From Bacillota bacterium (lineage in GTDB: Bacteria; Bacillota; Sulfobacillia; Sulfobacillales; Sulfobacillaceae): 34,458 nucleotides of DNA. Position numbers and translations under genes: made by a program. Of this stretch, positions 9,418 to 18,923 are shown in pieces (the stretch's first letter is position 1; each line of letters starts with the position of its first letter). Where the stretch lies: assembly GCA_023475835.1 (NCBI GenBank), contig JAMCVM010000045.1:1-34458 (forward strand), in the 5' to 3' direction. Below the pieces are notes generated by a model. The model made no database searches. It saw only the letters and a list, made by a program, of their open reading frames with translations, and was not told the origin of the DNA.

Positions 9418-9495
9418 CAGCCCAAGCATGGATTTAAAGACGGCGTCCTAACCCTTCGAAGGAGAAACGCACACGCGGAGAAAAGGAGACTTGAC

Positions 9496-10893
9496 ATGCG
9501 AACACAAACCACAAAAATTGCTCTGATTGGGGCGGCAGCGCTGGTCCTAATGGCTGCCCCGGCGGCCTTTGGCCACGCCGCGCCTACGATCACACACCCT
9601 GAGGTAAACGCCTCAGTCAACTGGAATGCGCCCAAACAGGTGATCGTCGGATTTGGGGCGTCGGGAGCGTTCGGCCAGGCAGCGAATCTGGAATCATTTC
9701 CCGCGCCGACTCGTACCAAACTCTTAAACTTATTGTTTTCCACCAAGAGCGGGATTGGCTTGACCGTGGTGCGCAGTTTGGTTAACGACGGCAACGGATC
9801 GGAAGGCAACGGGCTCACCATTGAGCCGTCGCCAGGAACGTGGGACTGGTCGATTTTGCCCGACGCTCAAATCTGGCTGATGCGTCAAGCAGCCAAATAT
9901 GGGGTAAAGACCTTTATGGCGACTCCCTGGAGCCCGCCCGCCTGGATGAAAGCCAATGACTCCTTGGCGGGAGGCTCAGGAAATACCTTGAACTATCTGT
10001 TGCCAAAATATTACCATGCCTACGCAGTGTATCTCGCCAACTATGTCAATGGCTACTGGACGCACTTTCATATTCGCATCACCGACATCTCGGTCCAAAA
10101 TGAACCCGATCAGAATCAAACCTATGCGTCGGCGATCTGGACCCCGGAGCAATTCAATACTTTCATCAAAGACGATTTGGGGCCAGTGTTTGCGGCCAAA
10201 GGGGTCAAGGCGAAAGTCATTATGCCTGAACAGTCGTTTTGGGGTGAACAATACGCGTTGCCAACTTTAAACGATCCGGCCGCCGCGAAGTATGTCTCCA
10301 TTGTCGCAGCGCACGGGTATGGAGGGACTATTGCTCCTTTGACTGTGGCTGAAAGTAAGGGTAAACAGGTTTGGGAGACCGAATACTCGACCTTTACCAC
10401 CGAAGACCCGTCGATTACCAACGGGATTGCTGTGGCTCAAACGATTAACCAATATTTGACCGTGGCCGACGTCAGCGTCTGGAATTACTGGTGGTTGGTG
10501 AACGGACAAACGAATGACAATGAGGGGTTAATCAATCTCCTGGGAGAGTCAAGCTATATCGCCAACAAGCGGCTGTTTACCATGGGTAATTTCAGCCGCT
10601 TCATCCGGCCCGGCGATTACCGCATCGGTTCGTCGGTCAATCCCGCACCGGGCATCTCCATGTCCGCCTATCGCAATCGCAAGACCGGACAGTTTGCCGT
10701 GGTCGTGATTAATGCCAATGCTGCCCGTGAATCGTATGCCTTGGCTGGACTGCCGCTCAGTGTTGGCAGCACCACCCCCTACGTGACCTCAGCCAGTCAG
10801 AATCTGGCCCAAGAGGCCAAGGTTTCGGTGACTGCGGGTCGATTCGTGACTACCTTAGCGCCGATGAGCGTGACCACGTTCGTCGGCGGTTAA
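9496..10893 (+). CDS. Secreted GH30 xylanase/glycosidase
   Basis: A 465-residue GH30 enzyme and the only exported hydrolase of the locus. A signal peptide is clear: positive start MRTQTTK, hydrophobic stretch at about residues 8-25 and a likely cut after FGHA. The acid/base is E203 in VQNEPD and the nucleophile is E296 in VWETEYS. A beta-rich side domain closes the protein from about residue 370. GH30 enzymes of this type cut glucuronoxylan or related beta-glycans; the context favours xylan, but the arginine that fixes glucuronate specificity could not be verified. The ATG at 9496 follows AAAAGGAG. A terminator lies about 120 bp downstream. Confidence 0.9.
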   Translation: MRTQTTKIALIGAAALVLMAAPAAFGHAAPTITHPEVNASVNWNAPKQVIVGFGASGAFGQAANLESFPAPTRTKLLNLLFSTKSGIGLTVVRSLVNDGNGSEGNGLTIEPSPGTWDWSILPDAQIWLMRQAAKYGVKTFMATPWSPPAWMKANDSLAGGSGNTLNYLLPKYYHAYAVYLANYVNGYWTHFHIRITDISVQNEPDQNQTYASAIWTPEQFNTFIKDDLGPVFAAKGVKAKVIMPEQSFWGEQYALPTLNDPAAAKYVSIVAAHGYGGTIAPLTVAESKGKQVWETEYSTFTTEDPSITNGIAVAQTINQYLTVADVSVWNYWWLVNGQTNDNEGLINLLGESSYIANKRLFTMGNFSRFIRPGDYRIGSSVNPAPGISMSAYRNRKTGQFAVVVINANAARESYALAGLPLSVGSTTPYVTSASQNLAQEAKVSVTAGRFVTTLAPMSVTTFVGG

Positions 10894-11011
10894 AGCCAAT
10901 CAGCGGTTCGATGAAGCCCATCACTCATGGTCTTCATCCGAGGTCTCGATGACTCTCGACATATCGCTGTGCCAAACCCGGGTTCGGCTCATGATGGCTA
11001 GGCCGGGTCGA

Positions 11012-11050
11012 AGAGAGCCTCCAATGCGCATTTGGAGGCGTCTCTTTTTT
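11012..11050 (+). terminator. Intrinsic terminator after the GH30 gene
   Basis: GCCTCCAA (11017-11024) and TTGGAGGC (11032-11039) form the core stem, extended outward by AGAG/TCTC with a one-base bulge. It is followed directly by a run of six T at 11045-11050. It ends the xylA-GH3-GH10-GH30 unit. Confidence 0.85.
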
Positions 11051-11461
11051 GGTGGGGCATGCATACCGGGAAACGATGGATCGCTTGCCCATCCGCCTCG
11101 TCAGAAATCCAAAGCGGGGAAGTTTGCCGTGGCGGGGTTCCTGCCAGTGCCCGGGCCGGGTCGTATGCGTCTTTAGGACGGCGACGGGTGGCGAGCACCA
11201 CCACGCCGACTCTGACCTCGATCACTCAGATTTCCGCAAACCAGACAAAAGCTTGAGGTGCCAAAGACAGATTGGCGACCCGTCTAACCGGCTTCAAGGC
11301 TTTGACGTTCGGATCGGGGCAGGTGGCAGGCAAAGGTTGGATGAAGAGAATCGGACGCTATCCCTTCAAGAATCGGTATAATGAGAAACGTTAGTTGGAA
11401 TGAATTGAGGCGAATAGCAGTTTGAGAACTCTGGATGATACAGGGGTCAAGGAGGGTGAAA
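11051..11461. other. Intergenic stretch with a consensus -10 box
   Basis: No convincing gene lies between the GH30 terminator and the dehydrogenase. A perfect TATAAT at 11377-11382 sits about 80 bases ahead of the dehydrogenase start; the -35 side is weak (GACGCT region). This is the probable promoter of the second carbohydrate unit, perhaps activator-dependent. I saw no convincing operator palindrome. Confidence 0.4.
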
Positions 11462-12448
11462 ATGAAGGCAGCAGTTTTGCGAGCTCAGGGTGACTTAGTC
11501 ATTGAGCAGGTGAAAGAGCTAGGCGATATTCCCCAAGGGTATGTTCGGGTGAAGGTCAAGGCGGTCGGCTTGTGCGGATCCGATGTGCACTACTACAGCC
11601 ATGGTCGGATAGGAGATTTCGTGTTGCGCGCGCCCATGATATTAGGGCACGAAGTGGGGGGGATCATCGATGGGGTGGGCCCGGGGGTCGACCTGCCGTT
11701 GGGTGCGGTGGTGGCCTTAGAGCCGGGTATTCCCTGTGGAAGTTGCGATGCTTGTCGGCGGGGAGACTACAATCTGTGCGCAGAGGTAAAATTCTTTGCC
11801 ACTCCACCGGTGGACGGAGCCTTGGCCGAATACGTCCTACATCCGGCGGCGTTTACGTTTTTGGCGGACGGGCTCACTCCGATGCAAGCCGCTTTGGCCG
11901 AACCTCTTTCGGTCGCAGTCTATGCCGCGAGGAGAGCAGCCGTGCGTCTGGGAACCAAGGTAGCTGTCGTGGGCGCGGGTCCAGTCGGCGTACTGACGGC
12001 GCTGGCCTCGGAAGGCCAAGGTGCCATGGTCGATCTTTTTGATATTCGTCAAGATCGCGTTGCCTCGGCCAAAGCCATGGGGTTTCATGCGATGTTGCTA
12101 GATGAACAGCGACCGCAAGAATACGACGTGCTGATTGACTGCAGTGGGTCGGCTGGAGGTTTAGCATTTGCTCAAAGCCATCTCCGTCGGGGTGGGGTGT
12201 TGATCTTAGTCGGACTGGGTGAGGAAGCGGATATGCACTTGAACGGCCTAAAAATCTCAACCTGGGGATGGTCTGTGCATGGAATCTTCCGGTACGCTAA
12301 TACCTTTCCTGCGGCCATCCACCTTATCCGGACGAACCGCGATCGGTTGCTGCCATTCATCGAAAATCAGATCGTGCTGGATGATTTGCCGCAGTATTTG
12401 GCCGAAGATCGCCAGTTGAATGTCTTGAAGACCATGGTGACGATCTAA
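11462..12448 (+). CDS. Zinc-dependent medium-chain dehydrogenase (sorbitol/xylitol dehydrogenase-like)
   Basis: A 328-residue polyol or sugar-acid dehydrogenase. Catalytic zinc residues are C38 in GLCGSD, H63 and E64 in LGHEVGG, and E147 in ALAEPLS. Structural zinc cysteines are C92, C95, C98 and C106. The nucleotide fold has GAGPVG at 171-176. The stretch HYYSHGRIGDF is typical of sorbitol, xylitol and L-iditol dehydrogenases. The ATG at 11462 is chosen over 11435 because AAGGAGGG lies just before it. It heads a four-gene unit with the enolase, SDR and GH67 genes, so the substrate is probably a hemicellulose-derived polyol, uronate or aldonate; which one is not decided by the sequence. Confidence 0.88.
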   Translation: MKAAVLRAQGDLVIEQVKELGDIPQGYVRVKVKAVGLCGSDVHYYSHGRIGDFVLRAPMILGHEVGGIIDGVGPGVDLPLGAVVALEPGIPCGSCDACRRGDYNLCAEVKFFATPPVDGALAEYVLHPAAFTFLADGLTPMQAALAEPLSVAVYAARRAAVRLGTKVAVVGAGPVGVLTALASEGQGAMVDLFDIRQDRVASAKAMGFHAMLLDEQRPQEYDVLIDCSGSAGGLAFAQSHLRRGGVLILVGLGEEADMHLNGLKISTWGWSVHGIFRYANTFPAAIHLIRTNRDRLLPFIENQIVLDDLPQYLAEDRQLNVLKTMVTI

Positions 12449-12480
12449 TCGGCAGGAGTTAAGCAGCCAGGAGGCAGTGC

Positions 12481-13704
12481 ATGAAAATATCAGACATTAG
12501 AGCGGTCACCGTTTCCGTGCCGCTAGAGGCGCCACTCTTGCATAGCAATGGCGCTCACTGGGGGCGGTTTGTCCGTACTCTGGTCGAGATTGAGACCGAC
12601 GAAGGCATTGTCGGGCTCGGAGAAATGGGTGGTGGGGGCCAAAGCGCGCAACGGGCATTTGACGGCCTGAAGCCGTATCTGTTGGGACATGATCCCCTTC
12701 AACTGGAAGCATTGCGCTTTAAAATTGCGAATCCTACGGCTAGCCTTTACAACAATCGGACTCAGTTGCTAGCGGCGATTGAATTCGCCTGCCTAGATAT
12801 TATCGGGCAGAAAATGGGGGTGCCCGTCTACCAATTGCTGGGGGGCAAATTGAGAGACGAAATTCCCTTTGCAAGTTATCTTTTTTTTCGCCTCCCGCAT
12901 CTCGAAACTGGGCAAGGAGAAGTGCGAACCGTCGATCAACTGGTGCGTCATGCGTCTGAGTTGAGGGCTCGCCATGGCTTTCGTACCCATAAGCTCAAGG
13001 GCGGTGTGTTTCCCCCGGAGTATGAACTCGCCTGCTATCAGGCGTTGGCGTCCGCATTTCCTGAAGACCGTCTGCGTTACGATCCCAATGCCGCGTTGTC
13101 GATGGAGGATGCTCTGCGGTTTGGGCGAGCGATTTCGCATCTAAATAATGACTATTTCGAAGATCCGATCTGGGGGTTAAACGGCATGCGTCGCCTGCGC
13201 GAAAGCGTGGGGATGTTATTGGCTACTAATACGGTGGTGGTGAACTTCGAGCAATTGGCAGCGAATATCCTCAGCCCAGCCGTCGATGTCATTTTGCTGG
13301 ATACCACTTTTTGGGGTGGAATTCGGGCTTGCGTGAAGGCGGCTCAAATCTGTGAAACCTTTCAATACTCAATTGGGGTCCATTCGTCTGGAGAACTTGG
13401 CGTTCAGTTGGCGACGATGCTTCATTTAGGCGCAGTCTTGCCGAATATGACCATGGCTGCCGATGCCCATTATCACCATCTCCTAGACGATGTGATTCAA
13501 GGGGGGAAGATGAGCTATCGCGATGGGGCCATTGCGGTTCCTTCGGAACCGGGACTCGGTGTGAAGCTCGACGCTGATAAGGTGAGCCAATATGCCGAAG
13601 AGTACCGACGCCTAGGCGACTACCCCTACGACCGCGATCCCTCACGGCCAGGATGGTTTCCCTTGATCCCCAATCAACGTTGGGCAGATCGGCCTACAAA
13701 ATGA
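12481..13704 (+). CDS. Enolase-superfamily sugar-acid dehydratase, glucarate dehydratase-like
   Basis: A 407-residue member of the mandelate racemase/enolase superfamily, which abstracts a proton next to a carboxylate and eliminates water. The catalytic KxK pair is K171/K173 in HKLKGGV. Metal ligands include D201 in YDPNAA and E227 in YFEDP, and the distal base is H301 in HSSGELG. The C-terminal stretch [12 protein letters not shown] and the spacing of these residues resemble D-glucarate dehydratases. Beside a GH67 alpha-glucuronidase, a route from glucuronate via glucarate is attractive. No uronate dehydrogenase of the known type is obvious nearby, and other aldonates (xylonate, galactonate) stay possible. 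It starts 32 bp after the zinc dehydrogenase, with an AGGAGG site. Confidence 0.85.
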   Translation: MKISDIRAVTVSVPLEAPLLHSNGAHWGRFVRTLVEIETDEGIVGLGEMGGGGQSAQRAFDGLKPYLLGHDPLQLEALRFKIANPTASLYNNRTQLLAAIEFACLDIIGQKMGVPVYQLLGGKLRDEIPFASYLFFRLPHLETGQGEVRTVDQLVRHASELRARHGFRTHKLKGGVFPPEYELACYQALASAFPEDRLRYDPNAALSMEDALRFGRAISHLNNDYFEDPIWGLNGMRRLRESVGMLLATNTVVVNFEQLAANILSPAVDVILLDTTFWGGIRACVKAAQICETFQYSIGVHSSGELGVQLATMLHLGAVLPNMTMAADAHYHHLLDDVIQGGKMSYRDGAIAVPSEPGLGVKLDADKVSQYAEEYRRLGDYPYDRDPSRPGWFPLIPNQRWADRPTK

Positions 13705-13772
13705 CCGAGTTCTAACCCAAAGGGTGGCAAAAAGACGTTTGGACGTCGGGTAGAGCCAGAAAGGTGGAGAAA

Positions 13773-14543
13773 ATGATGCGACTTCAAGGCAAAGTGGCGT
13801 TGGTAACCGGGGCTGGTCGAGGCATTGGGGGCGCGATTGCCGTGAATATGGCCCGGGAAGGTGCGCGCGTAGTGCTTGTCAGCCGAACCACGAACGAACT
13901 GGAGAGCCAAAGGCGAAGAATCGAAGAGGCGGGCTACCCTCCGGCGATGATTTGGGCGGCGGACGTCAGCGAACAAAAGTCGGTGCAATCGATGGTTCAG
14001 GCAGTGCTAGATACTGAGGGCAGTATTGATATTTTAGTGAATGCCGCTGGCATCTCAGTAGCTGGACCCTCGGAGACGTTGGCCGTCGAAGACTGGCGAC
14101 GATGTTTGGCCACCAATTTAGATGGCACGTTCTTCTGCTGCCAAGCCGTAGGCGCACATATGATTGCCAGAAAACGGGGAGGAAAGATTATCAACATCAC
14201 ATCGTTGGTGGCCCATGCCGCCATTCCTCAACGGGCGGCGTATGCGGCCAGCAAAGGGGGAGTCAAACAACTGTCACAAAACCTGGCCGTAGAATGGGCT
14301 CCGCATAACATCCAGGTCAATACCATTAGTCCTGGGTTTATCTTGACAGAAATCGTCCGCGATTACATCGCGCGCGGTGTTCATCGACCGGAGCTGCTAA
14401 CCGCTCGGATTCCGGCGGGGCGCATGGGTGAGGTGGATGACGTGGCAGGTCCGGCGGTATTCCTGGCTTCGGCGGAATCCGATTATATTACCGGGACCAC
14501 GTTAATTGTCGACGGTGGCTGGATGGCCAATGGATACCTCTAA
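13773..14543 (+). CDS. Short-chain dehydrogenase/reductase
   Basis: A 256-residue classical SDR. It has the cofactor motif TGAGRGIGG near the N-terminus, the NAAG motif, the catalytic serine in NITSLV, the Y-x-x-x-K pair in YAASK, and the usual C-terminal ITGTTLIVDGGW. It resembles gluconate 5-dehydrogenase and KduD-type enzymes, which oxidise or reduce keto-sugar acids, and this fits a place next to the sugar-acid dehydratase. The ATG at 13773 (or 13776) is preferred to the GTG at 13764 because GGTGG precedes it at proper spacing. A weak hairpin (about 14554-14576, one mismatch) follows the gene. Confidence 0.87.
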   Translation: MMRLQGKVALVTGAGRGIGGAIAVNMAREGARVVLVSRTTNELESQRRRIEEAGYPPAMIWAADVSEQKSVQSMVQAVLDTEGSIDILVNAAGISVAGPSETLAVEDWRRCLATNLDGTFFCCQAVGAHMIARKRGGKIINITSLVAHAAIPQRAAYAASKGGVKQLSQNLAVEWAPHNIQVNTISPGFILTEIVRDYIARGVHRPELLTARIPAGRMGEVDDVAGPAVFLASAESDYITGTTLIVDGGWMANGYL

Positions 14544-14620
14544 GGACATGGTGAAGGGTTTAGCAAAGCTTAACCCAAGACCGTCCATTAAAGGCGTTCG
14601 ATGAAATGAGGAGGTGTCAC

Positions 14621-16708
14621 ATGGGCGAGGAATTGACGGTCAATGCGGACGAGGCCTGGTTGGCCCGAAAGCCATTACCCCAGGCATTAGTGGACGCATA
14701 CTATCCGCGGATGAATCCCATCGTTGTGGCCGGAGCAAGTGAGCGGATGACGGTGGCGAAGCAAGAATTGCAAGAGGGATTGAACCGATTGCTGGGCCGT
14801 TCGGTTGCGGTTGAGACCTCACTCTCGCCCTGCGGCGGACTCTGGGTCGGAACCCTTGCCGACCTTAAGGACGAGTCCTGGGCAAGGAGTCTTCCTCAGG
14901 AGCAAGTGGATGACTTAGAATCTCGGGGTCAGGAAGCTTACGCCATTTGGCAGGTCGAGAGCCAGACAGTACGAGTTCTGGCCATTGTGGGTGGCAGTGA
15001 TCGGGGAGTGTTGTATGGGGTCTTTGGGCTGTTGCGGCAATTGGCCTCGGGCGACGACCTCGATGCCATCGGGGGCGTCGAAGCACCGACGAATGCCATG
15101 CGCATGATCGATCACTGGGATAATATGGACGGCAGCGTGGAACGCGGATACGCTGGCCAATCTCTATTTTTTCGCGATGGACAAGTCCTTTCAGCCTCCC
15201 CAAGGCTTCAGAGCTACGCTCGCTTGCTCGCTTCCGTGGGATTGAACGCCATTGCCATCAATAACGTCAACGTGCATCGCGAAGAATCGTATTTGATTAC
15301 GGAACGATACTTAACCGACCTTGCCCGGGTGGCATCGCTGTTTCGAAGCTATGGGATTCGTCTGTTTCTCAGCGTCAATTTTGCGGCTCCGATGGAACTC
15401 GACGGATTGAAAACCGCAGATCCATTAGACCCCGAGGTCATCGCTTGGTGGCAGAAGACGACCGATATGATCTACCGTTATATCCCAGATTTCGGAGGGT
15501 TTGTGGTTAAGGCCGACTCCGAATTTCGACCGGGTCCTTTCACTTACGGGCGCGATCATGCCGACGGTGCAAATCTCTTGGCGAGGGCGCTGTTTCCCCA
15601 CGGCGGGATCGTGATCTGGCGCTGTTTCGTTTACGACTGTCAGACCGATTGGAGAGATCGTAAATTGGATCGAGCCCGCGCTGCCTACGATCACTTTGTT
15701 CCCTTGGATGGACGCTTTGATTCCGGCGTGGTGCTACAAATTAAAAATGGTCCCATGGATTTTCAGGTCAGAGAACCGGTCTCCCCGTTGTTGGGGGCCA
15801 TGCCTCGGACGGCTCAGATGTTGGAGTTGCAAATTACCCAAGAATATACCGGCCAACAGCGGGATCTGTGTTATTTGGTGCCCCAGTGGAAAGAGGTGTT
15901 GGATTTTGACACCTATGCCCAGGGACCGGGCAGCAGCATTGCCCAAGTGACCTCGGGTCGTCTTTTCGACCAAGACCAGTCAGGCATTGCTGGCGTGGCT
16001 AACGCCGGTAATGACTACTATTGGACCGGCCATCCTTTGGCTCAGGCGAACTGGTACGGATTCGGCCGATTGGCATGGGATCCGAGCTTGACCAGCGAGC
16101 GCATCACCCGGGAATGGATTCGCCAGACTCTCAGCGATGACGAGACGGTGGTCAGCACGGTCAGCGGGATCTTGCTTGACTCGTGGAAGATCTATGAGGA
16201 CTATACGGCCCCACTTGGGGTCGGTTGGATGGTCAACCCCGGACACCATTACGGGCCTAACGTCGACGGATACGAGTATTCCAAGTGGGGGACCTATCAC
16301 TTTGCCGATCATCTAGGTATTGGGGTCGATCGTACCCAAGGAACCGGCACCGGATATGTCACGCAATATCACGAACCGCATCGAAGTCGATATCAGGATC
16401 TAACGACCTGCCCGGACGACGTGTTGCTGTTCTTTCACCACGTACCCTATCAGCATCGACTGCATTCGGGGACCACCGTGATCCAACATATTTACGACCG
16501 CCACTTTGCCGGCGTAAAGGAGGTTCGCGATCTTGAAGCCAGGTGGCGACGGATTGCACCTGCACTACCCCAAGAATTTGCCGAGGCGGTCGGCGAGCGA
16601 TTTCGCTGGCAGATCAAAAACGCCGAGGAATGGCGGGACGTGGTCAACACCTACTTTTACCGCAAAAGTGGGATTGCCGATGACAAAGGACGGTTTATCG
16701 TGCCCTAA
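14621..16708 (+). CDS. aguA: Alpha-glucuronidase, GH67
   Basis: Removes (4-O-methyl-)glucuronic acid from the non-reducing end of aldouronic xylo-oligosaccharides. The 695-residue length is normal for GH67. The general acid is E301 in [11 protein letters not shown], and the paired bases are D380 in NGPMDFQ and E408 in TQEYTG; their spacing matches the Geobacillus enzyme. No signal peptide is present, so it acts inside the cell, as most bacterial GH67 enzymes do. The ATG at 14621 follows GAGGAGG, better than the ATG at 14606 that overlaps this site. It is the last gene of the second unit and the main reason to link that unit with glucuronate use. Confidence 0.95.
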   Translation: MGEELTVNADEAWLARKPLPQALVDAYYPRMNPIVVAGASERMTVAKQELQEGLNRLLGRSVAVETSLSPCGGLWVGTLADLKDESWARSLPQEQVDDLESRGQEAYAIWQVESQTVRVLAIVGGSDRGVLYGVFGLLRQLASGDDLDAIGGVEAPTNAMRMIDHWDNMDGSVERGYAGQSLFFRDGQVLSASPRLQSYARLLASVGLNAIAINNVNVHREESYLITERYLTDLARVASLFRSYGIRLFLSVNFAAPMELDGLKTADPLDPEVIAWWQKTTDMIYRYIPDFGGFVVKADSEFRPGPFTYGRDHADGANLLARALFPHGGIVIWRCFVYDCQTDWRDRKLDRARAAYDHFVPLDGRFDSGVVLQIKNGPMDFQVREPVSPLLGAMPRTAQMLELQITQEYTGQQRDLCYLVPQWKEVLDFDTYAQGPGSSIAQVTSGRLFDQDQSGIAGVANAGNDYYWTGHPLAQANWYGFGRLAWDPSLTSERITREWIRQTLSDDETVVSTVSGILLDSWKIYEDYTAPLGVGWMVNPGHHYGPNVDGYEYSKWGTYHFADHLGIGVDRTQGTGTGYVTQYHEPHRSRYQDLTTCPDDVLLFFHHVPYQHRLHSGTTVIQHIYDRHFAGVKEVRDLEARWRRIAPALPQEFAEAVGERFRWQIKNAEEWRDVVNTYFYRKSGIADDKGRFIVP

Positions 16709-17195
16709 GCATTCCCTAGCCGGAATTTGGGCGTGCGGCTCTTTCAAATAGTTCGATCACCACTCGATCACAACTGGGCGAACCGTGACGGAGGGGTGTT
16801 CTCCGAGCCTTTTTCCCAATATCGCTGGTCTTCTTCCGGGTGAAGCCGAGAGCAGTTTAGCGAACAGCGAGTACCATCCGGTTGGGGGACCGCGCGTTTG
16901 GGCCACTAACCTTCGGGTTAGGCACACAGGCCCGGTTGCGGCTCAGGTGACAATGTCTCCATCACCAGATGTGAAGGGCGACAAGCCGTGATGCGGCGCG
17001 AGGGTCAAAGCTGGGAGTGAAGGATAAGGGTTTCTGCTTAAAACCCCAACAAAGGCCCGCGCGCCTACACCGGCGACAGAGAGGGGTAGGGGTGTCGACA
17101 GCCGATTCGAAGCGCTGAAATCGGTGGGGTTTTCATCAGCCACCAGAATACGGCTTTGACGTTGCTAAACCATGTTTTTCTGATATGATATAGTC
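16709..17195 (+). other. Structured non-coding stretch upstream of tnpA; possible TnpB-tail/omega-RNA-like remnant
   Basis: No firm gene lies in these 487 bases. A weak terminator-like hairpin (CGGAG/CTCCG, 16789-16805, then five T) follows the GH67 gene. CTAACC-TTCG-GGTTAG at 16906-16921 is a perfect stem with the very stable UUCG tetraloop. The frame from 16785 to 16991 ends in a low-complexity tail (GPVAAQVTMSPSPDV...GDKP) reminiscent of the disordered C-termini of TnpB proteins, whose 3' ends give rise to omega RNA. The adjoining IS607 recombinase supports a mobile-element origin. The identification is tentative: I see no zinc-ribbon or RuvC motif. Confidence 0.3.
17162..17189 (+). promoter_or_regulatory. 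Promoter of the IS607-type recombinase gene
   Basis: TTGCTA (17162-17167) and TATGAT (17184-17189) stand 16 bp apart. The expected start point, 7 nt after the -10, is the A of the ATG at 17196. No ribosome binding site precedes that ATG, so the transcript is probably leaderless. Confidence 0.55.
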
Positions 17196-17843
17196 ATGTT
17201 GTTAAGTTTAGAAGAAGCCGCGCAGCTGTTAGGTGTATCGAAAAGTACGATGCGCCGTTGGGAAGAAGAAGGACGTCTGAAACCTGAACGAACGCCGGGC
17301 GGACATCGCCGATATCGTTCGGAAGAGTTAACACAAATGGTGATGCACCCGAGGCTCAAAACAGATCGTGTGACCATCGCCTATGCACGAGTGTCTAGCC
17401 ATGATCAAAAAGCAGCCTTGGAAAGGCAGGCGATTTTGTTATCCGAGTTTTGCACGAAAAATGGCTGGACCCATGAAGTGATTTGCGATTTGGGATCGGG
17501 GCTTAACTACCATAAAAAAGGATTGAAGGCGCTCTTGCAACGAATCATGCGTAATGACGTCGAACGATTAGTCATTACCCACAAAGATCGGCTTTTACGA
17601 TTGGGGGCAGAACTCGTCTTTGCGATTTGTGAAGAGTTTCAAACCGAAGTCGTGATCGTTAACCAATCTGAAGACAGCAGCGACGAAGACGAATTGACCC
17701 AAGATGTCTTGGAGATTATCACCGTGTTTTCCGCAAGATTGTACAGTTCACGAAGTCACAAGAACAAAAAACTCATCGAACGCATGAAAGAGGTGACCCT
17801 TGACGATGAGGACAAAGCAACGGCTGACCCGACCACCGAATAA
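17196..17843 (+). CDS. tnpA: IS607-family serine recombinase (TnpA)
   Basis: A 215-residue transposase of the IS607 kind, which moves DNA with a serine nucleophile. The N-terminal MerR-like helix-turn-helix reads SLEEAAQLLGVSKSTMRRWE, followed by the wing LKPERTPGGHRRY. The catalytic domain starts at about residue 60, with the serine in YARVSSHDQK and the conserved arginines DRLLRLG downstream. No stop or frameshift is seen, so it could be active. Its start codon lacks a Shine-Dalgarno site. A damaged tnpB overlaps its 3' end in another frame, the normal IS607 arrangement. The element ends are not resolved. Confidence 0.93.
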   Translation: MLLSLEEAAQLLGVSKSTMRRWEEEGRLKPERTPGGHRRYRSEELTQMVMHPRLKTDRVTIAYARVSSHDQKAALERQAILLSEFCTKNGWTHEVICDLGSGLNYHKKGLKALLQRIMRNDVERLVITHKDRLLRLGAELVFAICEEFQTEVVIVNQSEDSSDEDELTQDVLEIITVFSARLYSSRSHKNKKLIERMKEVTLDDEDKATADPTTE

Positions 17844-18161
17844 ACAAAAAGCCATGCGCCGTCATGCCCTCGTTGATGCCTAAGCCAAACAAAAAGACGC
17901 GTATTTAGTGGAACTTGCCAAAACGAAGCATTGGCACGGATGGCAAGCGATGCGCAAAGAAAAACGTGCGTTGCAAGGCAATACCGCCACCACACGCTCC
18001 CGGTTCGCATTGAGGATCAGGGTATTTTTGATGCCATCATGACCATGATCGCAGGGGTGGAGAGCGCTAAAGCACGTGACCATTGGAAAGCCCTGGGGTT
18101 GCAATCGCGAAATACTCATGTCATGTGGAGGTATCAAGCTTTAGGCCAACGGAATCGTTAG
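17806..18161 (+). pseudogene. tnpB N-terminal remnant of the IS607-type element
   Basis: The frame starts at ATG 17806, inside the end of tnpA, after GAAAGAGGTG. It reads RLTRPPNKQKAMRRHALVDA, meets a TAA at 17881, and continues in frame (AKQKDAYLVELAKTKHW). It then needs a frameshift near 17995 to go on as LPVRIEDQGIFDAIMTM, ending at 18161. The pattern (LTRPP, HALVDAY, LPV.I.DQ, FDA) recalls TnpB-like proteins carried with IS607 recombinases. The RuvC and zinc-ribbon nuclease part is absent, so no active nuclease is made from here. I base the TnpB assignment on position and pattern only. Confidence 0.6.
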
Positions 18162-18375
18162 CATGATGAGCGAGCCATCTAATCATCGGCCCGATTCATC
18201 ACCCGGAGGACGAGGGCTTTAAATGGGGGGCCTAAACGCGGAAAAAAATCTCCCACCCCTGAGCCCCCCTGCTGTGATATAACGATGCTGTGGGCGGCAC
18301 AAATAGGCATAAGTGGAACTCGTTGGGCGTGGCTCACCGAACCTCGTTCCATCACTAGAGTTTAGCCTTCATGCA

Positions 18376-18921
18376 TTAATAGAAACCTAATTGCAATTTG
18401 GCGGCTTCTGACATTCGGCTAACGTCCCACGGAGGATCCCACACGAGTTCGATATCCACCTTGGCCACCCCGGGCAGGGATTTTACTCGATCGGCCGCTT
18501 CCTGGCGCAGGACATCTCCCATTCCGCAACCGGGGGCCGTCATCGACATTTGAATTTCCACCTGATATTGGCCGTCAGCAAGGAGGTGAGATTCGCAGCC
18601 ATAAATTAGGCCTAAGTCGACCACATTGACGGGGATCTCCGGGTCAAAGATGGTCTTAAGTACCTCGATGACCAGATCATTGCTAAACGCTTCGGTAGGG
18701 GTAGGGTTCACCGTGTCCGTGCTGGCCGTCTGGCCAATCGCGTCGGCGTCCTCAATGGCAATTCGGGCCAAATACCCATAATCAGTCATGACGGTGAAGC
18801 TACTCCCTAGCGCCTGGGTGAGGACCACGTGAGCGCCTTTGGGAAGATCAACCGTCTCTCCACCCGGAATCAGAGTAGCCTGACAATCTCGGGTGAGTTG
18901 AACCGCAATATTGGTGGCCAT
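18376..18921 (-). CDS. sufT: Fe-S assembly protein SufT (DUF59/MIP18 domain)
   Basis: A 181-residue SufT-type protein that helps mature iron-sulphur proteins. The N-terminal SufT domain shows VLTQALGSSFTVM and DADAIG. The C-terminal DUF59 domain (from about residue 80) has DPEIPVNVVDLGLIYG and the conserved cysteine in MTAPGCGMGD, ending with LVWDPPWDVSRMSE. The frame is open upstream to 18993 across sufU, but the ATG at 18921 with GAAGGGA upstream, 2 bp after the sufU stop, is clearly the start. It is the last gene of the suf unit; no clear terminator was found after it. Confidence 0.92.
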   Translation of the reverse strand: MATNIAVQLTRDCQATLIPGGETVDLPKGAHVVLTQALGSSFTVMTDYGYLARIAIEDADAIGQTASTDTVNPTPTEAFSNDLVIEVLKTIFDPEIPVNVVDLGLIYGCESHLLADGQYQVEIQMSMTAPGCGMGDVLRQEAADRVKSLPGVAKVDIELVWDPPWDVSRMSEAAKLQLGFY

Positions 18922-18923
18922 GG

